Shown here in pieces: positions 36,346-43,314 of a stretch of 43,314 nt of DNA (position 1 is the stretch's first letter; every line of letters starts with the position of its first letter). The notes below the pieces were generated by a model, which saw only the letters and a program-made list of their open reading frames with translations, searched no databases and was not told the DNA's origin. The translations under genes were made by a program, and so were the position numbers. Source of the DNA: Vulcanococcus sp. Clear-D1 (GTDB lineage Bacteria > Cyanobacteriota > Cyanobacteriia > PCC-6307 > Cyanobiaceae); the NCBI RefSeq assembly GCF_014654725.1, contig NZ_JACVZV010000019.1, positions 1-43,314 on the forward strand, read 5' to 3'.

Positions 36346-36942
36346 ATGAACCTGGCAACGCGTCACATTGCTAGCAAGATCGCGATCCTGATCGCTACCC
36401 TCCCGCTCCTCAGCACCCAGGCGCTGGCAAACCCGTCCTACTGGCGACACGACGCCCATCGTTGGGCCCCCGGCCGATGGAACCCTGCCGAGCGCTACGA
36501 CCACTGGAACCGCCCCTGCGGCGGCCTGGGGTGCGATCGCCGGACTTGGGAACCGCGCTGGACCCATCACTGCAGTGGACTGGGCTGTGACCCACGGACG
36601 TGGTCGTGGTCCGGCTATCGCAACTGGGGCTGGTGGTCGCAGCGATCTGCAGCCTGGGAGATTGGAGGGCTAGCGGCCAGCGCAGTGATCGCAGCAGCCG
36701 TCAATAGCGCACGGGCATCCAACCAAGCCATGGTTGTTGTTCCTGGCAGCTCCTATCAGCTCGACTACAACTCCGTTCAAGCGTCAACCAGCAACGACAT
36801 CCGATTTCTAGTGAACCGCAACGGCGTGACCTACCAGATGGATGCTGACTGCGAGGACGGCGAACTCAATGGATATGCACCCAACAGCGCAGCGGAAGCT
36901 CAACTGCTGAATGCGGCCTGCCAGATCGCGTACGGCAACTAA
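36346..36942 (+). CDS. Secreted Trp/Cys-rich protein of unknown function
   Basis: 198 residues from ATG 36346. A Sec signal peptide is clear: MNLATRHIASK, hydrophobic IAILIATLPLLST, probable cleavage after ALA (residue 28). The mature N-terminal part is Trp/Arg-rich with two copies of a C-x-GLGCD-x-RTW motif (CGGLGCDRRTW and CSGLGCDPRTW) spaced 18 residues apart, giving four cysteines that could form disulfides. A Gly/Ala-rich hydrophobic segment (IGGLAASAVIAAAVNSAR) follows and may be membrane-active or a glycine-zipper helix. The C-terminal 75 residues contain two more cysteines and look globular. No family recognised. It is preceded by three inverted repeats, the last just before the start codon. 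Confidence 0.8.
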   Translation: MNLATRHIASKIAILIATLPLLSTQALANPSYWRHDAHRWAPGRWNPAERYDHWNRPCGGLGCDRRTWEPRWTHHCSGLGCDPRTWSWSGYRNWGWWSQRSAAWEIGGLAASAVIAAAVNSARASNQAMVVVPGSSYQLDYNSVQASTSNDIRFLVNRNGVTYQMDADCEDGELNGYAPNSAAEAQLLNAACQIAYGN

Positions 36943-36991
36943 ACGTCAGTTCGCACCAAAACGGCTGCGTTCGCCATGGTGGCCGCCTCAC

Positions 36992-37414
36992 TCAAGCCAG
37001 AGGATCGGCCACCAACGTGATCTGACGCAATGAAAAATCAAGTTTCAGATCATCGGCATTGACGTTTGCAACAACCGCCTTGACGTCGTCCAGCTTAACA
37101 ATCCAAGCGTTCTTACCCCGCTGCTCAATACGAGTGGACGGGCATCCGCAGAACTCAATCACCTCGCCAGGCTCCATATCCATGATCCTCATGTAGCCGT
37201 TCCCATCATTGATGGTGACGTACGTATCCATACCGCTACCACCCCAAACGCGATAGGTTCCTTCCTTCGTCGAAATCAGATCATCACCTCCGAGCCCATA
37301 GACCAAACGCTGCTTTGGAGTACCGATCAGCTCGTCGCGCTCTGGAGTTCCGAACAACTTGCGCCGAGAGCTTTTGGCACGGGATTGCTGACGAGAAGAA
37401 ATGGGGTCCTTCAT
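36992..37414 (-). CDS. Small RTX-like calcium-binding repeat protein
   Basis: 140 residues from ATG 37414 (MKDPISSRQQSRAKSSRRKL). The frame continues to 37654, but those 80 residues are not protein-like. A basic N-terminus is followed by FGTPERDELIGTPKQRLVYG, LGGDDLISTKEG and WGGSGMDTYVTINDG, which fit hemolysin-type GGxGxDxUx repeats. A C-terminal beta-rich stretch (EVIEFCGCPSTRIEQRGKN, AWIVKLDDVKAVVANVNADD) follows. It has no signal peptide, as expected for type I secretion. The size is too small for an enzyme or adhesin by itself. It is convergent with the Cys-rich secreted protein (49-nt gap) and divergent from a second RTX protein. Confidence 0.7.
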   Translation of the reverse strand: MKDPISSRQQSRAKSSRRKLFGTPERDELIGTPKQRLVYGLGGDDLISTKEGTYRVWGGSGMDTYVTINDGNGYMRIMDMEPGEVIEFCGCPSTRIEQRGKNAWIVKLDDVKAVVANVNADDLKLDFSLRQITLVADPLA

Positions 37415-37636
37415 CACCGGGTGCAGGGCGAACCGTGGAATCAATATCTGCATCTTAACTCGAGTAACAAGCCGCTGCCTGCCGTGGTGGGCATCCAACC
37501 AGTGCTGGCGATGACTGCTGTGAGGAAGATCACTGCCCGGCGTGAGAACGGTCAACACCTCAGCCGACAGACCGGGCGATGGTGAGTGCATCGGAGGGAG
37601 AGATCTCTTCGCCAACACCTTCAGCCAGTCCAGACC

Positions 37637-38374
37637 ATGTACAGCTATCGGCACAGCCTCAGTCGCATCAAAGGCTTCATTCTTGCGAATCTGATCTTCA
37701 ATCCAAGCCGGAGCACAGACTATTCAGCCGACACCATGCGAAACGGCATCTCCCGATTTCGCAATGAGTCCCCAGCAGATACGGATGAGCTCGTAGTCGA
37801 CCAGTACATGCGAAATGACACGCTGGAAGTAAATTTCGACATGGGCACTGGCACCTATACCGAGACAGCCTATTTAAACGGAGTCAGCCAATCCAGCACA
37901 TACAGGATGAATGGCTTTGAAGAATATCTCCCTTTAGTATCTCGCGTCGTCAGACACTCCATTACAGGGACAGATGCAGGGAATCGGATTGCAACCGGCA
38001 ACGGGAACGACAGCATCTGGGGCAAAGGTGGAGACGATGTGCTGCTTGGCGGTGGCGGCCGAGACTACCTGCATGGGGGCGATCACGACGACATCCTGAT
38101 TGGGGGAATCGGAGCGGATGCCCTGATTGGCGGCAGCGGCTATGACACGTTCGTGCTCAGCAGCCTCTCCGGAGGAACTGACACGATCAGGGATTTCCAA
38201 CCTGGATTTGACAAGATTGATATCAGCTCTGTGGCGCCAGGCATCAGCCTGGTGCCCCATGGCAGCGGCAGAAGCGGTTACACCGAAATCCTCGACGGTT
38301 ACCGCAATGTCGTTGGGAGAATCGAGGGTTGGGCGGGCCCTGGGCTGGTGGTGACCCATGATTTCATCCTGTAG
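37637..38374 (+). CDS. RTX-type calcium-binding secreted protein
   Basis: 245 residues from ATG 37637 (MYSYRHSLSRIKGFILANLI); a GTG at 37586 would add 17 residues. The N-terminal ~125 residues are of unknown fold. Then five to six nonapeptide repeats follow: GNGNDSIWG, KGGDDVLLGG, GGRDYLHGG, DHDDILIGG, IGADALIGG, SGYDTFVLSS. These form a Ca2+-binding parallel beta-roll. The end (GGTDTIRDFQPGFDKIDISS) matches the serralysin-type C-terminal domain that accompanies type I secretion. It is probably exported by a TolC-type system not in this window. The function of the N-terminal part is unknown. Confidence 0.85.
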   Translation: MYSYRHSLSRIKGFILANLIFNPSRSTDYSADTMRNGISRFRNESPADTDELVVDQYMRNDTLEVNFDMGTGTYTETAYLNGVSQSSTYRMNGFEEYLPLVSRVVRHSITGTDAGNRIATGNGNDSIWGKGGDDVLLGGGGRDYLHGGDHDDILIGGIGADALIGGSGYDTFVLSSLSGGTDTIRDFQPGFDKIDISSVAPGISLVPHGSGRSGYTEILDGYRNVVGRIEGWAGPGLVVTHDFIL

Positions 38375-38462
38375 GCGGGGTGATGGGAAGGCGGTCATCA
38401 TCAGCCCGGCGGTTTGAATCACACCAAAAACAGACGATTCAGGGGTAAATCCCAAAACAAAA

Positions 38463-38482
38463 GGGCGGCATTAAAGCCGCCC
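38463..38482 (-). terminator. Rho-independent terminator of the 594-residue protein gene
   Basis: GGGCGGC (38463-38469) and GCCGCCC (38476-38482) form a perfect 7-bp GC stem with an ATTAAA loop, 52 nt past the stop of the minus-strand gene. Read on the minus strand, the stem is followed by TTTTGTTTT. On the plus strand it is followed by AAACG, so it is a weaker terminator for the RTX gene on that side. Confidence 0.85.
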
Positions 38483-38534
38483 AAACGCACAACTATGCTA
38501 AGAGGAACGAAGTTCCATTAACCGATGCGCAAAA

Positions 38535-40319
38535 CTAGATAATATTGCCACTGCCCCAGGAGGCGATGGTTCCCTCTGCGAGGTTGTAGGTCAGTGGATC
38601 AATCCAGCCATTGTCGCTTAGGGTTTCCAAGAATTTTGCGTCAACAGAGTAATCTGCACTGACGGTGAATTCCGCAGACGGATCTTCGAATGAAAACCAG
38701 CTAGCACCTTGCGGAGTCGTCTTTGCGTCTACAACCATCGGCACCGTCAAGGCCGCACCGACAGTTGCAAGCTTATCCCCGCCAAAAAGAGGTACTTGAT
38801 CAGGAACGAAGAGGCCAACACTAATCTCGGCCTGAGGCGTCAGATGGAACTTCATACCATATTGTGTAAGCATGTCATAGCTACCATTGGGCGACGTCAG
38901 GTATGGATTTTTAAATTGAGAGGACGATTCAAAGCCATTCTTGCTTGCTTTAATGAAGAGTTCAGGTGTCACACCGGCTTCGTAGGTAAAAAAGGTCGGC
39001 GATGTCCACGGTTGACTTGCATAGGCTTCGATGCCATAACCCAGAGACGTTGCAAGCTGACCACCCACAATGTCACCAGATTGAGGCAGCGTCAGCGTAA
39101 TCTCTGGACCTTCAACTTCGTCCTCTACTAAGGGCACTGAGAGCCCAGAACCCAACCCAAGTGATGCCGCCGCGCTGACCCGTAAAGGCATACCAACGGA
39201 AATCTCTACAGACCCGAAGTCACTACCATCAAACAATTCGTACATACTAGTTGGCAACGAATACTTGCAATCGCCTTCCAGGGAAGCTGAGAGGTCTAAC
39301 GAAAGAGATGAATTTCCGTATTGCCAATCTTTAGAGAGTAAATTCGTGAGATTGCCCGAGAAAGCGGTGTGCCCAGTCGACGGAAGCCAATCGCCGAACC
39401 AATTTATTGCACCGCCCCATATCTCATCAAAAGTCGGGTAGAAAACGTCGTCAAACCATTGCTCCGTATAACTCCAACCATCATCGAACGAGCCGACAAT
39501 AGAATCCCACAAAACCGGATCGGAAATGGGTTCGATGATGTTTTCACTGACCCATGAAGTGGCAGTATCAATTCCAGATGAAATAGTGTCAGCAACTGGG
39601 GTAAAAACCTCAACCACTGCATCAAACCAATCTTCGCCAAACCAAGATGTCCGCGTGCCAAGATTAACATCGCCAACCGAAACCAACGAGTTTCTGTTGG
39701 GAAGACTTTGACCACTTGACTTGCCGCCAAGCGCCTCAAGCCTCAATCTTACATAGTCTTTCGTAGCCGAGTAATGGTAATCCTGTGCGGCATCAATCCA
39801 ATCATCATCGGACAACGAATCAAAAACTACTTTAACGTCAGAGATCCTTTGAGAGACTTCATGCGATGACTTAAGGTGTACAGAATGACGTGAAAGCGTG
39901 TCGGAGCCAAAGATCTCCTCGTGGTCAAACAGGTCGCCAGACTGAGCAGCTGACGAGAGCTCAGCCCTGGCACCTTTCAGCACTAGCTGACCACGCTTAT
40001 TGAGCGCAAGTGATTCCTGGTTAAATTCAAAGACAAAGCCATGATCACGCCCTGAAGAATCAGTGTAATGAATTCTCCCATCATGCAAACCTGGGTGATC
40101 CGAAAGGTACGATAGAAGCTCAGACGATGAGTGATAGCCCTCTTTGCCGCTTTCATTCTGATAATGAATAGCAAGCTTATCAGTTTCCTTGCGGCTGAGC
40201 ACAAGCTTCACGTCATGGCTACCGGTGCCATCGGCATCTTGCACCAGTCGGGCTTTGCCAAGTTCAAAGCCATGAATCGAGTCTTCTTTGTGGCGGTTGG
40301 TAGCGTGAAGCCCAGCCAT
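38535..40319 (-). CDS. 594-residue beta-rich protein of unknown family
   Basis: Starts at ATG 40319 (MAGLHATNRHKEDSIHGFEL). No signal peptide or membrane segment; acidic, nearly Cys-free (one Cys). Three parts are visible. Residues 1-200 are polar and charged. Residues ~220-330 form a Trp/Asp-rich segment (SWFGEDWFDAVVEVFTPVAD, WSYTEQWFDDVFYP, GAINWFGDWLP). Residues ~330-594 have alternating beta-strand character (SLSLDLSASLEGDCKYSLPT, GLGSGLSVPLVEDEVEGPE, EFTVSADYSVDAKF). The composition suits a type I-secreted surface protein and the neighbouring genes are RTX-like, but no repeats are seen. Codon use is more AT-rich than the core genes, suggesting acquired DNA. It has its own strong promoter and terminator. 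I recognise no family. Confidence 0.8.
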   Translation of the reverse strand: MAGLHATNRHKEDSIHGFELGKARLVQDADGTGSHDVKLVLSRKETDKLAIHYQNESGKEGYHSSSELLSYLSDHPGLHDGRIHYTDSSGRDHGFVFEFNQESLALNKRGQLVLKGARAELSSAAQSGDLFDHEEIFGSDTLSRHSVHLKSSHEVSQRISDVKVVFDSLSDDDWIDAAQDYHYSATKDYVRLRLEALGGKSSGQSLPNRNSLVSVGDVNLGTRTSWFGEDWFDAVVEVFTPVADTISSGIDTATSWVSENIIEPISDPVLWDSIVGSFDDGWSYTEQWFDDVFYPTFDEIWGGAINWFGDWLPSTGHTAFSGNLTNLLSKDWQYGNSSLSLDLSASLEGDCKYSLPTSMYELFDGSDFGSVEISVGMPLRVSAAASLGLGSGLSVPLVEDEVEGPEITLTLPQSGDIVGGQLATSLGYGIEAYASQPWTSPTFFTYEAGVTPELFIKASKNGFESSSQFKNPYLTSPNGSYDMLTQYGMKFHLTPQAEISVGLFVPDQVPLFGGDKLATVGAALTVPMVVDAKTTPQGASWFSFEDPSAEFTVSADYSVDAKFLETLSDNGWIDPLTYNLAEGTIASWGSGNII

Positions 40320-40343
40320 TGGCTATAGTTGAAGAACTCTTAC

Positions 40344-40372
40344 AATATGACTGCATGTTGACCTGCTGTCAA
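40344..40372 (-). promoter_or_regulatory. Sigma-70-type promoter of the 594-residue protein gene
   Basis: On the minus strand, TTGACA (40372-40367) is separated by exactly 17 nt from CATATT (40349-40344), a perfect -35 box and a four-of-six -10 box. Transcription would begin near 40337, leaving an about 18-nt leader without a clear Shine-Dalgarno. The -35 box is one arm of a TTGAC-N5-GTCAA inverted repeat (40358-40372), which could serve as an operator that blocks the polymerase. Confidence 0.6.
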
Positions 40373-40529
40373 GCTCTTCGCTGAGCAGTGAAGGCCAAGT
40401 GTTCATTAGGGCACAGAGTATGCGGCGCAGGCGCCGAACCTCAAGATGCGCTGGTTGAGATCAATATCAAAGAGATGGCTCTGATGACTATGCATATCAG
40501 CACCTTGTTGAGAACATTATCAGGCGACT

Positions 40530-40897
40530 TCAGGGGCAACCTATCTGACGGCCATGGCCCTGAAAACGGGAGGATGCAGGTGTTCGGCTCATCATCCCGC
40601 CCAGGGCCGATGCACCCGTTTTGTCATTCACCTTCTGGCATGACCTCCGCAGAAAGCTGTGCGCCATCCGCCTGCCAAAGCGAAACTGCTCGCCTGCAAA
40701 CTCCCGGAGGCAATGCCTCAGCTTGGTCTCCTCAATATCAAGGAGCATGGTGCGGCCAAGCAAGTACTCGAACCTCATCCAAGCCTCCCAGATCGCCATG
40801 GAGGTCTGCACAGGGTGGAATCTGAGAAGGGCTTGGAAACGCGCACCGGATCGTCAACCTCACCGCGCATCGGACAGGTGCCGTGCTTTTTTTGCAT
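40530..40897 (-). pseudogene. Probable small frameshifted gene
   Basis: From ATG 40897 one frame reads MQKKHGTCPMRGEVDD, continuing to VSKPFSDSTL, with high third-position GC, then becomes noise. Near 40808-40812 the overlapping frame takes over with VQTSMAIWEAWMRFEYLL, then DIEETKLRHCLREFAGEQF and RRMAHSFLRRSCQKV, which look like a helical basic protein. Restoring one base joins the two parts into a protein of about 120 residues. The alternative is that only the shorter frame from ATG 40808 (40530-40811) is expressed. The family is not recognised. It lies next to tRNA-Arg, where remnants of mobile DNA are common. Confidence 0.35.
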
Positions 40898-41056
40898 GCC
40901 TGCGGATGGTGGGGATGGAAGTGATTCGGTCCGAGGCTCACGCGTGACACGATTGGATGCCGTCGTGCTGCGAACGGGTGCCGCGGAACCACCAGCCCAT
41001 CCTGACGCAGGCAGAGCATTGGCCACAACCCTGTTGATGTAGGCATTGTTGGCTCA

Positions 41057-41127
<71 letters not shown>

Positions 41128-41130
<3 letters not shown>

Positions 41131-41150
41131 ATGCGGGAAACCCGCATGGG
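41128..41150. repeat. 10-bp inverted repeat between tRNA-Arg and rnpB
   Basis: CCCATGCGGG (41128-41137) and CCCGCATGGG (41141-41150) are perfect inverted copies around AAA. The left arm includes the first three bases of the tRNA. There is no T-run on either side, so it is not a typical intrinsic terminator. It lies where both divergent promoters or the tRNA 5' leader are expected. Confidence 0.7.
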
Positions 41151-41165
41151 CATTATGGGTGTTGA

Positions 41166-41496
41166 AAGCAGGCGAGGTGATCGCGACCGGCGCCCGCGTC
41201 GGTTGAGGAAAGTCCGGGCTCCCCAATGGCCAGGCTTGCTGGGTAACGCCCAGTGCGGGTGACCGTGAGGAGAGTGCCACAGAAACACACCGCCGATGGC
41301 GGGGGCTCGCCCCCGATCAGGCAAGGGTGCAAAGGTGCGGTAAGAGCGCACCAGCAGCATCGAGAGGTGCTGGCTCGGTAAACCCCGGCTAGGAGCAAGG
41401 CCCAGGGACAACGGTTGGCCATGACACCCGTCCCGCTCAACGTGCGCCGCTCGAGGCCACCGGTAACGGTGGTCCCAGACAGATGATCACCCCCCG
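41166..41496 (+). ncRNA. rnpB: RNase P RNA, type A
   Basis: This is the catalytic RNA that removes tRNA 5' leaders. Conserved blocks in order: GAGGAAAGTCCGGGCTCC (J3/4-P4 region, 41209-41226), ACAGAAAC near 41279, GGTAAACCCC near 41379, and CCAGACAGATGATCACC at the 3' end. GGTGATC (41176-41182) pairs with GATCACC (41485-41491) as P1. The ends are estimated from that pairing and are uncertain by about 10 nt. A CATTAT hexamer at 41151-41156 could be its -10 box. rnc follows 67 nt later on the same strand. Confidence 0.92.
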
Positions 41497-41563
41497 GAGC
41501 GCTCCGGCACTCCGGCGAACAGAACCCGGCTTACGTCCTGCTTTCACCTCTTCCGCGCTGCCT

Positions 41564-42283
41564 ATGGAAGCCGCCCGCCGCCAGCAGCTGCTCACCTTTC
41601 TGCAGCAGCTCTCGCTGGAGCCGCCCACGGTGCTCAGCGATCAACAGCTGCTGCCGCTGGAGCAGGCCCTCACCCACACCTCAGCCGGCTGGGCCTACAA
41701 CCACGAGCAGCTGGAGTTTCTGGGCGATGCGGTGTTGCGCCTGGCCGCCTCGGAATTTTTGGAAGACGCTCAGCCGCAGCTAGCGGTGGGTGAGCGCTCG
41801 CGGCTGCGCGCCCAACTGGTGAGTGATCGCTGGTTGGCCGAGCTGGGGGAGCAGTGCCGAATCGAATCGGTGCTGCGCATCGGAGCGATGGCCGCTGGCG
41901 ATCACACCGGCCGCGCCACCCTGCGCGCCGAAGCCTGTGAAGCGGTGATTGGCGCCCTGTATCGGATCTGGGGCGACCTCACCCCCGTCCACCGCTGGTT
42001 GCAGCCCCACTGGCACCGCAGCCTCGCGGAACTCGAGGCCGACCCCCACCGTCACAACTGGAAGTCCGCCCTTCAGGAGTGGAGTCAAGGGCAGCAGCGT
42101 GGCCTTCCCAGCTACCACTGCAAGGAGGTCAGCCAACGCCACGGCGACCCACGCCGTTTCCACAGCCAAGTGAGCCTCGGCGACGTCCCGCTCGGCGAAG
42201 GCTGGGGAGGCTCACGCCGTCAGGCCGAGCAGGAAGCAGCGCGCGCGGCCTTAGAGGCGCTCAGGCCTGCTCGAGGATCTTGA
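41564..42283 (+). CDS. rnc: Ribonuclease III
   Basis: 239 residues from ATG 41564 ([18 protein letters not shown]). The frame opens at 41483 but that part overlaps the rnpB 3' end. The signature is [20 protein letters not shown] with the catalytic Glu and Asp, and the second metal-binding Glu is in [19 protein letters not shown]-terminal dsRNA-binding domain follows ([20 protein letters not shown], ending [16 protein letters not shown]). It cleaves double-stranded RNA in rRNA processing and antisense regulation. It follows rnpB, so two RNA-processing factors are adjacent. Its 3' end overlaps ndhS by 23 nt in convergent orientation, so an rnc/ndhS duplex could be its own substrate (inference). 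Confidence 0.95.
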   Translation: MEAARRQQLLTFLQQLSLEPPTVLSDQQLLPLEQALTHTSAGWAYNHEQLEFLGDAVLRLAASEFLEDAQPQLAVGERSRLRAQLVSDRWLAELGEQCRIESVLRIGAMAAGDHTGRATLRAEACEAVIGALYRIWGDLTPVHRWLQPHWHRSLAELEADPHRHNWKSALQEWSQGQQRGLPSYHCKEVSQRHGDPRRFHSQVSLGDVPLGEGWGGSRRQAEQEAARAALEALRPARGS

Positions 42284-42443
42284 GGGGCATCGTCACCAGC
42301 TTGTCCCAGTTGCCGCCTTCAAAGAGCACAGCGGCGTTACGGCCACTGATGCGCTGCACGAAGCCCTGGTAGCCGTTGTAGATGGAGGTGACATCCCGCA
42401 CCACCACGGTGGAGCCCGGCAGGATCGGCAGGGTGTCAGCCAT
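42261..42443 (-). CDS. ndhS: NAD(P)H dehydrogenase-like complex subunit NdhS
   Basis: 60 residues from ATG 42443 ([20 protein letters not shown]). NdhS is the small SH3-like subunit that forms the ferredoxin-docking site of the cyanobacterial NDH-1 complex in cyclic electron flow. The pattern [41 protein letters not shown] matches it closely; [13 protein letters not shown] is characteristic. The gene is convergent with rnc (23-nt overlap) and divergent from rimM (54 nt between starts). Confidence 0.9.
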   Translation of the reverse strand: MADTLPILPGSTVVVRDVTSIYNGYQGFVQRISGRNAAVLFEGGNWDKLVTMPLKILEQA

Positions 42444-42497
42444 GGGTACGGCACGGGTGCGGGGCCATTATCGAGGCTGACGGTGCGGTGTGGGCCC

Positions 42498-43115
42498 ATG
42501 GCGGAGGAGCAAGAGCTGCTGGTGGTGGGTCGGGTCGTGGCCGCCCAGGGGCTGCGCGGTGAACTGCGCGTGAATCCGCTCAGCGACTTCCCCGAACGCT
42601 TCACCCGCCCCGGGCGCCGTTGGCTGCGCCCAGCCCAGGGGCGCCGCGGAGAAGCTGCTGAGGCTGCCGAGGTGGAACTGCTCAGCGGCCGTCAGCTGCC
42701 CGGCAAGGAGCTGTTTGTGATTCGCCTCGAGGGGGTGAATGACCGCAGCAGCGCCGAAGCATTGGTGGGCCATGAGCTGCTGGTGCCAGCGGAGGATCGC
42801 CCCAAGCTGGCGCGGGGCGAATTTCATCTCCTGGATCTGGTGGGCCTGGAGGTGCGGCTCCTGCAGAGCTCAGAAGCCGAGAGCCCCGCACAAACCGGCC
42901 GCTGCATCGGCACCGTGAAGGATCTGATCCACGCCGGCAACGATCTTCTGGAGGTGGAGCTCACCACGGGCGGAGCGCCCCTGTGGATTCCGTTCGTGAA
43001 AGCGATCGTTCCTGAGGTGCGGCTGGAGGCCGGCTGGATCGGCATCACCCCGCCACCGGGCCTGCTGGAACTGGGACAGGCCAGCAACGACAAGCCCGAC
43101 GATGCCGACGCGTAG
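42498..43115 (+). CDS. rimM: Ribosome maturation factor RimM
   Basis: 205 residues from ATG 42498 ([20 protein letters not shown]); a GTG at 42483 would add five residues. It assists maturation of the 30S subunit head by binding S19. The N-terminal barrel starts [20 protein letters not shown] with [13 protein letters not shown] and ends [24 protein letters not shown]. The C-terminal PRC-barrel contains [31 protein letters not shown], and [20 protein letters not shown]. The length fits the family. In many bacteria rimM lies with rpsP and trmD; here it is next to ndhS and a sugar-nucleotide gene. Confidence 0.95.
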   Translation: MAEEQELLVVGRVVAAQGLRGELRVNPLSDFPERFTRPGRRWLRPAQGRRGEAAEAAEVELLSGRQLPGKELFVIRLEGVNDRSSAEALVGHELLVPAEDRPKLARGEFHLLDLVGLEVRLLQSSEAESPAQTGRCIGTVKDLIHAGNDLLEVELTTGGAPLWIPFVKAIVPEVRLEAGWIGITPPPGLLELGQASNDKPDDADA

Positions 43116-43241
43116 GCCAGGCGCACACGAGTGATTGCGTCCATCCCGTACAAAACCGGCACGATCACGCACCACTGGGCAGAGCAACCGCGCTGGGTTG
43201 GAATAGCTGAACGCTTTGACGCCGCTGCGCCCAGCTCGCCC

Positions 43242-43314
43242 ATGACCGCACTCGTACCGGTGATCCTCTGCGGCGGCACCGGCACCCGGCTCTGGCCCCT
43301 CTCCCGGGCCACCT
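43242..43314 (+). CDS. manC: Mannose-1-phosphate guanylyltransferase, 5' end only
   Basis: From ATG 43242 the frame reads MTALVPVILCGGTGTRLWPL then SRAT to the window edge. The GGTGTRLWPLSR loop is the nucleotide-binding signature of GDP-mannose pyrophosphorylase (ManC/CpsB). GDP-mannose feeds surface polysaccharide synthesis. The rest of the gene is outside the window, so length and any fused isomerase domain cannot be judged. The 126-nt gap after rimM shows no clear promoter motif. Confidence 0.85.
   Translation, partial: MTALVPVILCGGTGTRLWPLSRAT

Larger units (their letters stand above)
40320..41056. other. 737-nt stretch without an intact gene
   Basis: It holds the promoter of the 594-residue gene at its left end and a probable broken small gene (40530-40897) in the middle. 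At 40423-40436 there is a short GC-rich dyad (CGGCGC-AG-GCGCCG). The plus-strand open frames here (for example 40388-40825) are Ser/Pro/Arg-rich and unconvincing. No transposase or phage gene is seen. The stretch ends at the 3' end of tRNA-Arg, a common integration point; I found no direct repeat of the tRNA end within the window. Confidence 0.5.

Noticed and set aside
37953-38150. Repeated GGxGxD-coding DNA considered as a possible tandem repeat or CRISPR-like array
   Set aside because: The periodicity is of the RTX nonapeptide; the DNA units diverge and have no constant repeat with variable spacers.
40388-40825. 145-residue plus-strand frame
   Set aside because: Ser/Pro/Gly/Arg composition without hydrophobic core; the minus strand has the better coding signal there.

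Overview
The window is a stretch of chromosome from a high-GC picocyanobacterium of the marine/brackish Synechococcus or Cyanobium type. This rests on the gene content: a phycobilin-pathway heme oxygenase, the small cyanobacterial NDH-1 subunit NdhS, a type A RNase P RNA, GlcE/GlcF subunits of glycolate dehydrogenase, a phosphoketolase and NADP isocitrate dehydrogenase. Species-level placement cannot be made from the sequence alone.

Layout. 1-5.6 kb (minus): a very large beta-propeller-rich surface-type protein broken near its N-terminus by a one-base frameshift, followed by the start of another gene that leaves the window. 5.7-8.1 kb: UvrD/PcrA helicase. 8.1-16.3 kb: an envelope polysaccharide block with five glycosyltransferases, one sulfotransferase and an ABC exporter; four of these (16.3 to 11.2 kb) run as a tight minus-strand operon with 8-nt start/stop overlaps and sit directly behind heme oxygenase ho1. 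17.1-20 kb: ho1, a small conserved-type protein, divergent icd, and a second, codon-atypical sulfotransferase. 20-26 kb: glycolate dehydrogenase glcF and glcE, separated by an APC permease and a four-carbon acid sugar kinase, then a hexose-6-phosphate mutarotase-like protein and an alpha/beta hydrolase. 27-29.3 kb: small membrane proteins and a CPA2 cation/proton antiporter.

29.4-35.4 kb is the most coherent metabolic unit: phosphoketolase, glycogen phosphorylase and acetate kinase with overlapping or 6-nt junctions. Together they can convert glycogen to sugar phosphate, then to acetyl phosphate and finally to acetate plus ATP. 35.4-41 kb is an accessory region with two short proteins of unknown role, a secreted Cys/Trp-rich protein preceded by three inverted repeats, two RTX-type proteins and a 594-residue protein of unknown family with its own promoter and terminator. 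A 0.7-kb stretch with a probable broken small gene lies next to tRNA-Arg(CCU). 41.1-43.3 kb returns to housekeeping genes: rnpB, rnc, ndhS (convergent), rimM and the start of a mannose-1-phosphate guanylyltransferase.

No CRISPR array, insertion sequence, rRNA or phage gene was seen. Many long open frames opposite the GC-rich genes are shadows and were left out.
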